64,000 bases of DNA, from the NCBI GenBank assembly GCA_033964015.1, contig CM066919.1:21020146-21084145 (forward strand), in the 5' to 3' direction. A model generated the notes under the pieces. That model was given only the letters and a program-made list of their open reading frames with translations, had not been told where the DNA came from and ran no database searches. Both the position numbers and the translations under genes were made by a program. Positions 23,301 to 34,801 of this stretch are shown here, one piece after another. This stretch comes from Scolanthus callimorphus. Lineage: Eukaryota; Cnidaria; Anthozoa; Actiniaria; Edwardsiidae. The stretch's first letter is position 1, and the number at the start of each line of letters is the position of its first letter.

Positions 23301-25420
23301 TTCATGTTTAACAGTGTAGACGCGCGGGACTAAGATCGCAAGCAACGAATTCAGAGACGCAAAGAAGTGTATATCTTTGCCAGACAAGAAACATTTCATG
23401 CATCCCAGACGAGTTCATCGATGTTTCCTAGTTTAGCCACAATACAACAGGAGCGCTACATGTGTCAAGTTTAGCCGCAACTTTAGGTTCTGACTACGTA
23501 AACGTAACTCACTTGCAACTATTCCTTGAGACACAAAACCATAGTACTGGAGTAGTGCTTTTTCAAAGTTAGTCAAAACAGGAGTAAATCATTCACGTCG
23601 CACACTATCAGAAAAAGGTATTTTGTATTTTTAAGGTGTTTCTGTTAAATCAAGTTTTAAAAGTTGCTGGGAAAAGTTTCCTGTTTTCTGTTCCATTTTG
23701 CCCGGAGTGATATTTTCCCAGGAGAACCTCAGCTCCAAATTTTCCCAGCCTGCAAGGGGGTAGATAATGTCTTATTGTCAGCCAGCAGAAAAATGGCATA
23801 CATTGTATAATAATATTTTGAAAACTTCGTTTGAAGAACGATCAACATTTTCTTCACTGGCACACGAACGCAGTTTGGCGGGGGTAGAGTTCGCCGAATT
23901 ATTAAACTTCCGCAAATTTCAAAAGCTCACTTACTTCATTTCTCGTCACTTTGCGACTCATTTCGGCTCTCCTAAGAAAGGTCGACTTGTGGCAATTCTA
24001 CCGAATTATGGAAACCTACGCAGGGGCGCACATTTTATAGGATTTTGCTGAACTAATTCATTGCTGTAATGCCCTACTTGTAGCCTGAAGAAGTCGAGCT
24101 CGAAGAAGAGGAGGAGGTGGAGGAAGATATTGAAGTTGATGTCGATGGAGTTAGTGACACTGAGGATCTCGTTATTGACGTAGGCACACCGGAGGAGGAG
24201 GATAATGAGGAACATAAGGAACAGAAACAGAGTAAGAGCAAAGACATGCCCAAGAAGACCAAGACTATTTCTTGCAAGGTACTGTATTGGTCAAGGAAGA
24301 TTTATTTTTTCCTAGAGGGCACGGTAACGAATTCTGCAATCTGATTGGTTCTCATGAAACATTTTTATTTTGACGACTGGAAAGTACCATAAGCCAATCA
24401 TAGCCTGCTGAACAGGCGCTAGCAGTGGTAACGAGGAAAAAATAACCTGCGAATCAGGCTCTCGTTAAGCGCTCCGTAAAGCCGTTTATAGCGCTCAGTC
24501 AACTTAATACAACAATAGGGAGATTTGCGCGTCGTGCCTCGCACGCTTGGCAACTGAGTTTCCCGGTCACGAATTGGGTGACTGGGGCGGGTGCGAGTGC
24601 TAGATCCGGCTTTCTGGGACGCCTTTTCGCAGGCGAAGCCAATCAAGTCCTTGCCTTGTTTCTCTTTGCAGTCGACTGGCTTTCTGTCGCGTCGAAAACC
24701 CAGTTTACTGCACTAGTCGAAACAGAGCAAGGACCTGATTGGCTAATAGATGGTTTGCCCTGGCGGAACAGAACAAGCATTATCATATCACGTTATGAAA
24801 ATTCACAGCACGTAACAGCGCAGTTTTGGCTAAAAAAAATACATACATTACGCTATAATGTGCAACCCAAAACAGCTCATTGTATGCAAACTTGTCTAAA
24901 AAGTTGTTTATTTATGTTTTCAGTCCTGCGAGGAGATGTTTTATTGGGAGGCACAGTTGTTCTTCCACGTAGTTAAAGAACATCCAGAAAGCGAAGAGGC
25001 GCAAGCAGAGGTTTCCGAGGAGAAGAAGAACTTCTGTGACCATTGCAATAAAAAGTTCTTCTGGAAAGAGGCGCTTCGGCTTCATATTGACAAAGTGGTC
25101 GGCATATTAGAAGGAACATGGAAACCTAGAGTGGCTTTAGCGGGTAAGAATTGTGATAAAACATTCCTGAAGACATCTTCACCTTTCACAGGGCCAAAGG
25201 GCCACTCTAAATAAAATTAGTAAGACGGGGACGGTCATTGGATTTCTCGCCCTTTCGAATTTTTAAAAGTGCTGTTCGCTGCTCCTCGGAATAGACCTCC
25301 TCGGCTTGGGCGTAATGTTTTCCCATTTCAGATCACGTGGCATTCCCATGAGTATTCTCTTTCTTTTTCTGCTACGCACCGAAGGATATTTAACAATTAT
25401 TCCTCAGCCCGAATGGGCTC

Positions 25421-25451
<31 letters not shown>

Positions 25452-28400
25452 ATGGGCTATTGACTCAGAGGCCATGAGGGCGAGAGGAATAATTGTTTAG
25501 TCAAATCACACTAGGAGGTCAATTTGTATTGCCAAAAAATGTTTTTGTTCTGGTCATTTGCCATTTTCTGGCTTTCAAATCCGACACTTTTCGCTACTAG
25601 TAGGCTATAACTTATAGCCTACTAGTAGCTCAACCAATCAGAATGCAGCATTAATAATAGACCACTAGTGTGATTTGACTAAATGAATATGGAAGCATCC
25701 CAAACAAAGAGAGAATACTTATGGGAATGCCACGTGATCTGAAATGGGCAATACATTACGCCCAAGCCGAGGAGGTCTATTCATGGCTTCTTTTATCCTT
25801 TTCCTCCAATGAACAACTTTTACGATTAACAATAGCAAAATACAGGATTAAGTAATCGTCCATGCAAGAAGGAACCGAAACTCCATTGTTCTACGGCATT
25901 CAGGGTTCCCCACATAGGATGTGTTCCATTCTTTTACCACAGAAAGTTGTCATGACTAGTAACATAATACATGTGAAACAATTATTGATTTCGACTTGCT
26001 TGAGAAAATATGGCGATAATAACTCTCCAGACCAATCAGATTAAAGAAAAACAAAGGAAAGAGAATCACTATTTTACGCTAGGTTCCCCATATACGAAGT
26101 CTTTAAAAATCGTATATCCTGTATACGAGTACCACATGTGCTTATATCTTACCATAAATCCTGAGAAAAGTCTTTCTTTCATGGTAATTTGACCAATTGT
26201 TGTGTCTAAACCAATGAAATCGCCGATATTTTCAATAGAAAATAATTGCATTCCAGCATGCTCTGCCGTTATCTTGGGTAGTTCTTATACGGACCATTAC
26301 ATAAACTCTTACACACAAATTCAAAGCTTAACAGAGCGAGCAGGTAGGACTCCCTAACTGCTCTTTCTGTTAAAGCTTTGACACCAACTAGTTCTGGTCT
26401 TGTTTTGATGGGCGCACGAAAAGGATTCTGGGAGTAGTGGTATCAAATGTAATAAAGGCATTCTCCAACCCAGAGCAACCCAAGGCCCTCAAATGGATGT
26501 CCCCAGAGCCTCCCCTGCGAGCAGACGAGCCGGGAGCTCTGGGTTCGAGAATGTAATAAAGGGAATTGAGAATTGCAGTGAATATTGCGCGTTTGACATA
26601 CCGCGGCAACGCAACAAAATGTTGCGTTGCGAGTTGCAAAAAAGTAGATTTGATTTCTATTTTTCGCAACATTGCGCACAAAATTGCTGCGTGTATGTTT
26701 CTGCAACTCGCGAGGCAATGTTTTCTTCTTATTAGCCAATCAGCACACACCATTCATTCTTACGCTGGCTATATAATTTTTATAATTTGTAACATCCCAC
26801 GGCAACTCGCAATGTTTTTTTTATTCGTCATCGTTGCGTTGCGAGTTGCAAGAAAAATTCCCTGGTGTGACATGGCCTTTAAACGCTAATGGTAATATTT
26901 CTCGTTTTTTATTAGCATTAAAACCGGAAAAGCCTCCCAAACCGTTAGTCTTCAAATGCAACATCTGCAAGCGGCAGATGAAGAGCAAAGGAAACCTCAA
27001 CAAACATCTGAGAGTTGCTCACTCTGACGAGCGGCCCTTCAAGTGTGAAGTGTGTCCCATGACGTTTAAGGATAAAGAATACCTCAGACGACACAAGGTG
27101 GTACATAGTGGCGAGAAAAACTATAAGTGTGACCACTGTGGAAAGCTGTTCGCACATAGAGGTTTGTACATAATCTACGCATTACTCCCTTTTGAGAGAG
27201 AAAAATGGTTTAAAACGGGAAGATCTCCAGATACGCATCCCCCTCCCCCGCGGTTCTAGTACTAGTAGCCCTACTGACAAATCTGACTCCAGATACGCAT
27301 CCCCCTCCCCCGCCTTTCCAAAAATCTGATGTCCTCCGAGCAACGAGATTATGACTGAGGTCGGAGGACGCTTGCTCGAGGTTATAAACAGATCACATGT
27401 CCATTAACAATTAACTATCATTACCTCATCAATAATGATTAACCTAATGCATTGCTTTGACTTTTGTTTTTACATGATTCATTGCATTGGAAAGAAATTC
27501 TACTATGACGTGTTTTCTCGCTTTTATAGCTTTTTGGTATCGAAAATGGCGGTGAATCAGTGCGTTATGGGCAAGGTGCTCACTGCTGCTCAACGTTGAA
27601 GTGAAGTGATCAACTTGCAGTTGATATTTCGTCAATGAAAATTGCGCCAAGCGCTGTATACCGACAAGGCTAGTTCCGTTGCCGTAAAAACGACACCCTC
27701 TTTGCTCACCCTTACTCCCGTGAACACGAAACCTCGTTCATATTTTAGGCATAGTCAGAAGTGCATAACCATAAGTGTCCATCTTGGTATTAGGCGCGCG
27801 CGCATGTCTCGGGTGGAAAAATCTATTTTTAGAAACGCCACACAGGAAACCCACGCACGATTCTGGTTATGTACTTCTTGTCTGGTATGCAAACCTCGTA
27901 ACATGTCAATATTATTCGTTGTAGGAAGTTTAAAATCCCACATCATGATCCATACTGGTGTTAGACCCCACAAGTGCCAATACTGTGAGATGGGGTTCAT
28001 CAGTCGCCATGATCTACGCGTTCACGAGAACAGACACACGGGAAACTTCCCCTACAAGTGTAATGTTTGCAGCAAGGCTTTCCCCAAGTCTTACGGCCTC
28101 ACCATGCACATGTTCTGCCATTCCACCGAGAAACCCCATAAATGCGAGGTACGTAATTTCCGCTTTTTCTTTTTTTTTATGCGGATCTTTAATTTCGCGT
28201 AAATTTAATTTGTCGGCACATTTCGCGCGTCTTTGACTTCGCGCCCTGGCCGAGAAATTTAATTTTCAGGAAATTGGTCATTCTATGTCTTTACTTTTGC
28301 ATGTTGTCTCTTTTTTCTACAACAATTTTGCTCATCAAACATTTTAACAAAAGCAAATACATATACTCCTCAAAAACCACTGTCATGGAAGGTACAAACC

Positions 28401-31202
28401 AATTATCTTGTGGACTTGTTCCCTACCAGTCATCTACCTTATAGTTCTATTGCATGGCCGTTTTGGGAGAGTTCAATACAATTGTCTATTAAATTTCGCG
28501 ACAACAAAGTTCGCGCTCTTCGTGGATAATTTCGCGATTTAAAATAAATTGCAATCGGTTTCAGGAGATGTTAAAAAATCCTATACCCCATTCACACCGG
28601 CGCTTAAACTAGTTTAAATTCAGGTAGTTTAACTCAACTGGTCCTTTGGTTCTATAGAGGTGCTATAGAGCTCACAACAAAATTTGCTACATTTGCTATC
28701 CGTCAAGTTCCCCACGGGGCGATGTTTGTTTCAGGCGCGCAATACAAATGTTTAATTTACATCCCCACCGTCCGTGCGCTGTATGTCGACAAATGAGGCC
28801 AGTTTTAGACGCCGAACTTAATTCTGTTGCGCTAAATTGACCTGGTTTATTAGCTAGTAAAAACAAGTATTTTCGATACGAGTGAATTTATGAGGTTAAT
28901 AGCCTGTCAGGTGAATGGAGAAGATCGCAGCCCTGATTTTAGGAGCGCTGGAAGGATTCAAAATTGTAATTTAGTGCGGCAGTAGCACCGCGTTGGCACG
29001 GCAGATAGTGCCGTTCCTAATGTAAATGAGCTCGAGACAATAGCTCTGACTAACTGAACAATGGGAAATTGACATTTAGTGCGACAAGAATTAAGTTCGA
29101 CGTGTAAAACTGGCTTGAGATACATTTGGCAAACAAACTGCAAAGAAGGCGCCCTGCATCCTGGTAGTTATGGGGCATGCCAACATGGCATTTCTGAAGA
29201 GTACGCGAGCGTTTATAGCTCGGAATAATGGTCCACTGTTCTTGCTATTTTTTCGTGTGTGCGTTTGGAGCTCGGAGTGACAAACTCTCAACATCGATCC
29301 ACACCTTTAAACGCCAGCAATGTTTGCATGACAAGTTGAGGAATTTTTTTGTCTCGTATTTCCAAGCTTTAGTAGTATGGGTTTCACAATGTTGATTTTA
29401 GTTTTATTGTTTTTGTTTTTCAATCGCTTTCATTATTATTTAAAAGCAATGTTCTGTTTGACCCTGAACCTTACCGTTTGGCGCAAAATTAATTCGGCGT
29501 GCCTGAGACAACGGCGCGAAATCTTCTGCAACCGATTTCCGGAGTTGTAAAGCAGTAAAGCATTTAAAGACGCATTGAATATTTCTAGGTTTGCGGCAAA
29601 GGTTTCAAGCGTCGCGATCATCTCCGCCTACACAAGGTCATCCATTCTGACGTGAAACCTTTTAAATGTGACACGTGCGGGAGAGAGTTTAATCAGCATA
29701 TCTGTCTGCGCAAGCACTTGCCGTGTAGAGAACAGGAGAGGAGGGAAAAAACGAGAGCAAGCGGCGGCCGCGAGGGAGGAGAAGCAGGCGCAAGTCAAAC
29801 CGAGAAAGCCGAGAGCACCGAGTGGAGAAGCTAAAAATCAAAAAGAAAAGGCAACTGGAGAAGTTAAGAACCAGAAGGAGAAGGGCAATAAAGGAGCTAA
29901 GAATCAGAAAGAGAAAGAGAAAGAGAAAGAGAAAAGAAGCCTTCAGAGGAGAAATCAAAAGGAAAGACAAAAGGAGAAAAGGGTAAAGGAAGAGGAAGAC
30001 CGTCCAAGAAGAAAAGCGCTGTCGCTGAAGAACAAGACGATGAAACAGCTAAAGATAACAGTCCAGACGATCTGGAGGAGACAGAGGGGATTGAAGAAGA
30101 AACTTCTGAAAGTCACGGAGCTCAAGAAAGCCGTCCATCAGTGGTCGTCAAAAGAACAAGCACGGCCGATGCGAATGCTGGTAGTTCAGATTCCAGCGAA
30201 CAAAGCAGTAATGGCCAGGATACAGAGTGTGTCAGGCCACAGCACTTGGATAAGGACCTGGGGAATTATCCAGGAGGTGCTCAGTTGCAACGATCTGGAA
30301 TGGACGGTAACGGAAATGTCCCCATGAGGCAGTCCCCTAGATTGAGTTCTACAAGAAATGAAAACGAAGAGGGGGCGCAATTTGCACGGGGCACTCAAGG
30401 TAAACAGACCTCAAGATTGAACTCCTACCAGAATGAAGATGAAGGGATGAATATTAATAGGGGCCAAAATGATCGCCGTAGTAGCGTCCCAGGGCTGTCA
30501 TTTGATGCTATAGCTGAGGTCACTAGAAATAGCGTGCCAGGGACGTTTCCTAGTGCCAACGTCAGCTCTGAGGGCGTTTCATCTCGCTACCAAGAACCCA
30601 GAGTACCTTACTCGTCCGAGCCTAGGTATGGGCAGTCACACAGCGGTGCTGATCTAATGGGTGTGGCCCAACCTCCACCCCTTCACACCCCGCCGTTACT
30701 GGACATGCGGTCAAGCAGAGGGGAACCCACCTCTGGCCACTCCACGGCACCCTTAAACCGCAACTCACCTCTAAATTCCATGAACACCAGGATTAGTAGT
30801 CCGAACTCGATGCCGCCGTCGCGCCATACTACCAGCTACCCTCGCGAAATGATGCACCCTCTAAGTCCCTTATCATCAGGGCCTTATTCAACACCTGGAA
30901 GAATGTACCAGCAGCCCAGGTATCCAGACCCGTGTATGTTCAACTCCAGCGGGCCCGCCCAGCCCTACATCCCCTATAGCAGTATCCCAGAGGGAACCGC
31001 AATGTACCACGGCGGGACAGGACTGGCGATGGATTCCATGCATCCCTCTAGTCATGGCAACCCGGCAGGTCATATCATGATTGACAGACCATATACCCAC
31101 GACACGCCTAGTGAGCTTAGCAACGCACTCTTCTCCGCCATGGATCCTGATCACCTTGGCAACATGGTAGATCACTCCAATATGTTTTTCCCGAACGCGT
31201 AA
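17388..31202 (+). CDS. C2H2 zinc-finger / AT-hook nuclear protein (10 exons, two compensating frame slips in the last)
   Basis: Exons: 17388-17416, 17498-17564, 19926-19969, 21144-22027, 22631-22941, 24084-24278, 24924-25143, 26916-27161, 27925-28148, 29589-31202; about 1277 residues if the slips are netted. Exon 4 has an AT-hook (KKKRGRPPK), a degenerate second (RKRGWPQK), a basic lysine-rich stretch, a duplicated motif (EEICINVNAL / DDLCININAL) and a C-x2-C...H-x4-H finger. Exons 5-6 are acidic. Exons 6-7 join another finger (CKSCEEMF...HVVKEH) to a degenerate one. Exons 8-10 encode seven consecutive fingers, the last ending in HLPC (C2HC). Then come a KNQKEK-rich linker, a GRGRPSKKK AT-hook and a Ser/Pro/Asn-rich tail. 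It is probably a DNA-binding transcription regulator; I recognise no orthologue. In exon 10 the frame is lost near the A-run at 29746-29751 and regained near 29932-29935. Confidence 0.85.
17959..18096. mobile_element. Palindromic MITE with ATTACACGGTGGC termini
   Basis: ATTACACGGTGGC...GAAGATATGAATTTTATTTTCG is mirrored by CGAGAAAATAAAATCCATATCTTC...GCCACCGTGTAAT. The centre reads ACGAACGAGCGCAGCGAGTGAGT. A half copy lies at about 20796-20852. Intronic in the zinc-finger gene. Confidence 0.75.
19452..19603. mobile_element. GTGGTTCCAGAAAATATCC foldback MITE, copy 1
   Basis: Ends TGTGGTTCCAGAAAATATCC and GGCTATTTTCTGGAACCACA are inverted, with a C/G-rich inner block and the word GGAAATTCCAGAGGGGTGGG. 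Copies 2 (about 20428-20629) and 3 (57418-57567) share termini and core. Intronic. Confidence 0.75.
20428..20629. mobile_element. GTGGTTCCAGAAAATATCC foldback MITE, copy 2
   Basis: TGTGTTTCCAGAAATTATCC at the left is matched at the right by GGATATTTTTTGGAACCTCA. The core GGAAATTCCAGAGGGGTGGG is identical to copy 1. Intronic in the zinc-finger gene. Confidence 0.7.
22150..22245 (-). mobile_element. Possible tRNA-derived SINE remnant
   Basis: On the minus strand ATGGTTAGGGCCCTGAACTT followed by GCAATCGGGAG resembles the A-box/D-arm and anticodon region of a tRNA. The B box is not recognisable and no cloverleaf forms. Intronic in the zinc-finger gene. Confidence 0.35.
23024..23182. repeat. G- and C-homopolymer cluster
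   Basis: Runs of G at about 23034-23048 and 23080-23098 and of C at about 23168-23182 lie in one intron, with the words GTCGTCATTTG between. Run lengths in an assembly are unreliable here. G-quadruplex potential is obvious. Confidence 0.7.
24637..24744. mobile_element. CCAATCAGAT / GCACTAGGCGAAAC foldback MITE, copy 3
   Basis: AGCCAATCAAGTCCTTGC is mirrored by GCAAGGACCTGATTGGCT, with inner TGCACTAGTCGAAAC. Same family as 1451-1579 and 14479-14595. Intronic in the zinc-finger gene. Confidence 0.75.
25290..25781. mobile_element. 492-bp foldback element with long terminal inverted repeats
   Basis: AATAGACCTCCTCGGCTTGG to CACGTGGCATTCCCATGAGT at the left is repeated inverted at the right with few changes, over about 90 bp. 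Inside are two more hairpins: one around AATAGCCCATGAGGCCGAAG (about 25420-25465) and one around CTACTAGTAGGC (about 25598-25628). Intronic. Confidence 0.8.
26485..26522. repeat. 38-bp segment identical to 31539-31576
   Basis: GCCCTCAAATGGATGTCCCC and the 18 bases after it are identical in both places, while the flanks differ. It looks like the conserved part of a dispersed element. It lies in the intron before the zinc-finger cluster; the second copy lies downstream of the gene's stop codon. Confidence 0.7.
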
Positions 31203-33068
31203 GCAGTTATGGCCCCCAGTACGGTGGCGTCGTCTTAGCGGATGACAATGACCTTTATTGCTATTCACATATGTCACTAGATATTTAATCGCTTATAATT
31301 GCCTTTCGTGCAGAACACTTTCGTACCTAGAGCTCCCGGGCTCGTCACCACGCATGCGCTCGTCACCTCGCATGCGCCGTATACGAAAATTACTTGTAGT
31401 GCGTGGAAGTCGTCATTCGTAAGCTCGCGGGGGAGGCTCTGCTGAAAGCCACTGACGCATGCGCGAGATTTAATTCAGAGCCGCTGAGAGAAAGACCTTT
31501 TAGGGCATGCTCCGCTCAAAATCAGCCAATCAGCGACGGCCCTCAAATGGATGTCCCCAGAGCCTCCCCTGCGAGCGTACTCCTGGGCACGAGAATGGGA
31601 AGTCGTAGGCATAGGTTAAAAAGACGACTAGCAATAGAATTTTGATTTACCCATTCTCGAAATCGCGCCGGGGGAAGCTCTGTAACGTAACTTCATTAAC
31701 GCATAGTCAATGGAGTGGAATGATTCTTGATGTACACGTATCTCATATATCGAGTATACCTTCAGGCCAGCATGAGATAGATTTTGATATCGTAACAATC
31801 TCTTTGATATCGTAACAATCCCAATTTTCGCGTTCTGGGAGGCATGAATTTTTGCGCATATCGAAGTTGAGTTTTTACGTGCTATCTATAAATTGCTAAA
31901 ATCTGTGCCTTGTATCATGAAATCGTTCTTGTTTGAGCGCAGGAATAAAGGTGAAGTAGTTTCAATACCGTAATGTTTGTTATTGACTTCGCTTACATGA
32001 ACTGTGTTCGCTAGCGACTGTATGAACTGTGCTTCGCTAGCGACTGTACTACAGTCGCTAGCGAACACAGTTCATTTAAGTGAAGTCAATAACAAACATT
32101 ACGGTATTGAAACTACTTCACCTTTAATTTTATTCAAATAATTATTTTTAAGCTACCATGGAGCTTTGGGAACCTGTGCGGGTACACTGCTGTCTGCAGA
32201 CGCAGGGCAAAATCTTTCAAAGGATTTAAGCACCACATCGCCAAACTTCCCTACCAGAACGGGGATCATACACTACACGCCACACGTCCCTTTCGGAAAC
32301 AAGCTAAATTGTTTAATTTTAAAATTCTCAAGTTGTGTAAGGTGTGTGTGTCTCAAATAAAGATGTGTATGTAGATGCCTCGAATGGTTTGTTCTCAAAG
32401 AGCATATTGCTGAAAGAGCAAACATTCCAACCCTTTGACAGATGAGAATTTCCCCACAAACATGTACAAACGCATTTCGCAACAAAGCCACATTTTGCAA
32501 CAACTTTTAAGAATACTGAGTCCTTCGAATGGTCTTAGCTGAAAGAGCAAACTATTCCAATATACAATCTTTGAGAGAACCCTTTCGCAGACAGAGCCGA
32601 CACGTTTTTAGAACCCATTTCGCAACAAAGCACATTTCGCAACAAAGCACATTTCGCAACAAATATTAAGATATATAGATGAGTTTGAGACATATGGGTG
32701 ACTATTTACGAAAATCGTGCTGTTGATCGAATGCCATTATCATCCCACTTCCCCTGACTAGACTTCGTCATCTAATCAGCAACGAGATAGATATACTCCC
32801 TGATATTTAACGCTATCAGATCAGGACCGCCCTGTTATTTCACGATATCATAGACTGTTTATCTAAAACTGGAGGACATTGAGACTAAAATTTCTTGAAG
32901 ACACCAAGACTATTAATTTTATTAAAATAATAAGCAGAAATATTAGAGATTCATTAATAATTGGATTTTAATTAACTTTTACTTTGTAAGCTTTCAGAGT
33001 ATAAAAGTGTATTAGGGCATGCCTTTTATATTCCTGTACCAGTATTCTTCAAGAGTTTTATCGAAAGA
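31203..33068. other. Downstream of the zinc-finger gene: 3' UTR and repeats, no gene
   Basis: No coding exon is supportable. It contains the second copy of the 38-bp segment (31539-31576), the palindrome at 31947-32125, and a small tandem array of ACATTTCGCAACAAAGC at about 32620-32662 with outliers at about 32470. No clear poly(A) signal for the zinc-finger gene was identified. Confidence 0.5.
31947..32125. mobile_element. Near-perfect palindrome, about 179 bp
   Basis: AAAGGTGAAGTAGTTTCAAT...GACTTCGCTT reads inverted at the right end as AAGTGAAGTCAATAAC...ATTGAAACTACTTCACCTTT. The centre holds three copies of TTCGCTAGCGACTGTA in alternating orientation. The low divergence suggests a recent foldback insertion. 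Confidence 0.8.
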
Positions 33069-34640
33069 TAGTCCGGCGGATTAGAGCAATTTTTCGAGGA
33101 AATTGCGCATTTTAGGCTAAAGCCCCAACTTTTTGCCAGGTGATAGTTTTCAATGTATTTTTAAATCGTAGATATGGAGGCACGCAAGAATTCTTTCGTA
33201 GCGAAAGCTAGAGAGGTTTTAGAGTGAACTATTGTTTAGCTCAATAGCAACCATTTTGAATGCTTTGTTATTCAAATGAGGTTTAGAACTTAGTTTTGTA
33301 AACATTCAAGTTGTTCTCTAGACTACACAGCCATAGCAGCTCAACATTTGCTAATTCTGAACTATGGATTGAGCTGACTGACTTCGGCTGAGCGTCTCCT
33401 TAGAGTTTTTGGTGATCTATTAAATGTCACGATCAGTTTACTGTGAATGTTTATAATTTCTATTGTAAAACAATAGTCTGACTGAGGTTTGATGAAATGT
33501 TTCAAGAATAACCAACAAATTCTAAAAAAGATCGAGATAATTGGTACCTTATGTGTCAAATGTGTAAAACGAAGCTTGTCTCTAAAATTTTGGCCTGATA
33601 TTTCTTCCTAGTAGTGTGCTATACTCCATAAACACAAACGATGGAAGATTTCACTAAGTGCCGCAGAGCTCATGAATAACAATAGTCCGGTCAATTTAGC
33701 GTTTAACCTGGAAAAAATTGCAACATGGGATTTTTGTACAGCAAATTCTCAGGAACATATGTGAGAAATACGTGTCCAAATTTTGTGAAAATCCGTTCGG
33801 GGGAAGTTGGTTAAATTCGGGGTTTCCGTCTCCACGAAGGAATGCCCGTTGTTTTCGGTGGCACAGACAAAGAAAGCGAACAATTCGAAGGGAGGGCTAT
33901 AGACTGTAGAGCCGTAACTCGGTGTGATATTGAACGAGATATCAAGCAATTTCTTTCTACTGCAGAATGTGATTGCATAGATGTGAATTTTGTGTTTGTT
34001 AATAACCAATTCTGCAAAATAATAACAACAAAATGCTGAGTTTTGACAAATCCCATATGATCCTTGTATTTCACGCGTGGTGATACACTAAAGTTTGAAT
34101 ATTATACGCTAAAAGAAATAAAAGAAGTAAACCGATCATAGGCGTTATTCATCGTTCAGAAATTATTTGTTTAAACCGAAAAACCTTCTTAAATCTTCCC
34201 CGGTTTCATCTGCACAGTCTATCAACTTTCTCCCAGTTTCTGTGTTTTCATTGTCTAAGTGCCGCCGAAAACAAAAGGCGCCCTTGACGTCGCCGGTAAA
34301 ACCAAAAATTTAACCAATTTCCCCAGGTCGGATTTCTACGAAATTTGGATATGTTATTCCTACATATGTTTTTGACAATTAGTACCAAAAATTTCCCATG
34401 TTGCAATTTTTTCCAGGGTCGGGGTTTTTTCCGTCTAATTTGACCGGACTACAAAGGATTCAAAGATGGCTGCCAATGGCAAAACAATGGTTCACATTAA
34501 AACTGTTCTAGCTTTCGCTACGAATAAAATTTAGCGTGCCTCCATATCTTATCTTCAACAAAATACTGAAAACTATTGACATGCAAAGTCTGGAGTCTTT
34601 AGCCAAAAGTGCGCAATTTTTACGCTAATCCGCCGGACTA
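33069..34640. mobile_element. 1.57-kb foldback DNA element (outer)
   Basis: TAGTCCGGCGGATTAG at the left and CTAATCCGCCGGACTA at the right are inverted. The subterminal words GCGCA, GATATGGAGGCACGC and TTTCGTAGCGAAAGCTAGA are also mirrored, extending similarity for about 170 bp. It is interrupted by a second element at 33683-34451. No transposase frame was seen. Confidence 0.75.
33683..34451. mobile_element. Inner foldback element, about 770 bp, related termini
   Basis: TAGTCCGGTCAATTTAGCG at the left matches the right end AATTTGACCGGACTA. AAAAAATTGCAACATGGGA is mirrored by TCCCATGTTGCAATTTTTT. The first eight bases, TAGTCCGG, equal those of the outer element, so both may use related transposase ends. 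A 65-codon open frame at 33842-34039 has no recognisable domain. Confidence 0.75.
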
Positions 34641-34801
34641 AGATAACAGGCTCCTCATACAGTAACCACGGGGCCATGGTAGTTTGAATGTGTGTTGAAT
34701 TTAGTTACTTATCCATTCTGGTTTTTGTTGTTGTTAAATAGTGTGCTTCAAGGTTATTATTTCAGGAACATTGTAATTTTGAACAAAAAAAGCTTACTTT
34801 A

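Noticed and set aside
23767..24051. 94-codon frame before zinc-finger exon 6
   Set aside because: It ends before the exon's acceptor, is in another frame and has no splice signals; it is intronic.
29668..30327. Independent 219-codon basic protein
   Set aside because: Only its middle part (KNQKEK repeats) looks coding; its start and end are out-of-frame shadows on either side of two frame slips.
30141..31202. A separate 353-codon gene downstream of the zinc fingers
   Set aside because: It is in the same frame as the finger exon, contiguous with it, and has the C-terminal AT-hook just before it; it is better read as the tail of the zinc-finger protein.
32620..32662. CRISPR-like array of ACATTTCGCAACAAAGC
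   Set aside because: Units abut without spacers and the genome is eukaryotic; this is a small tandem repeat.
33842..34039. 65-codon frame inside the inner foldback as a transposase
   Set aside because: Too short, no catalytic motif, and an antisense frame of similar length overlaps it.
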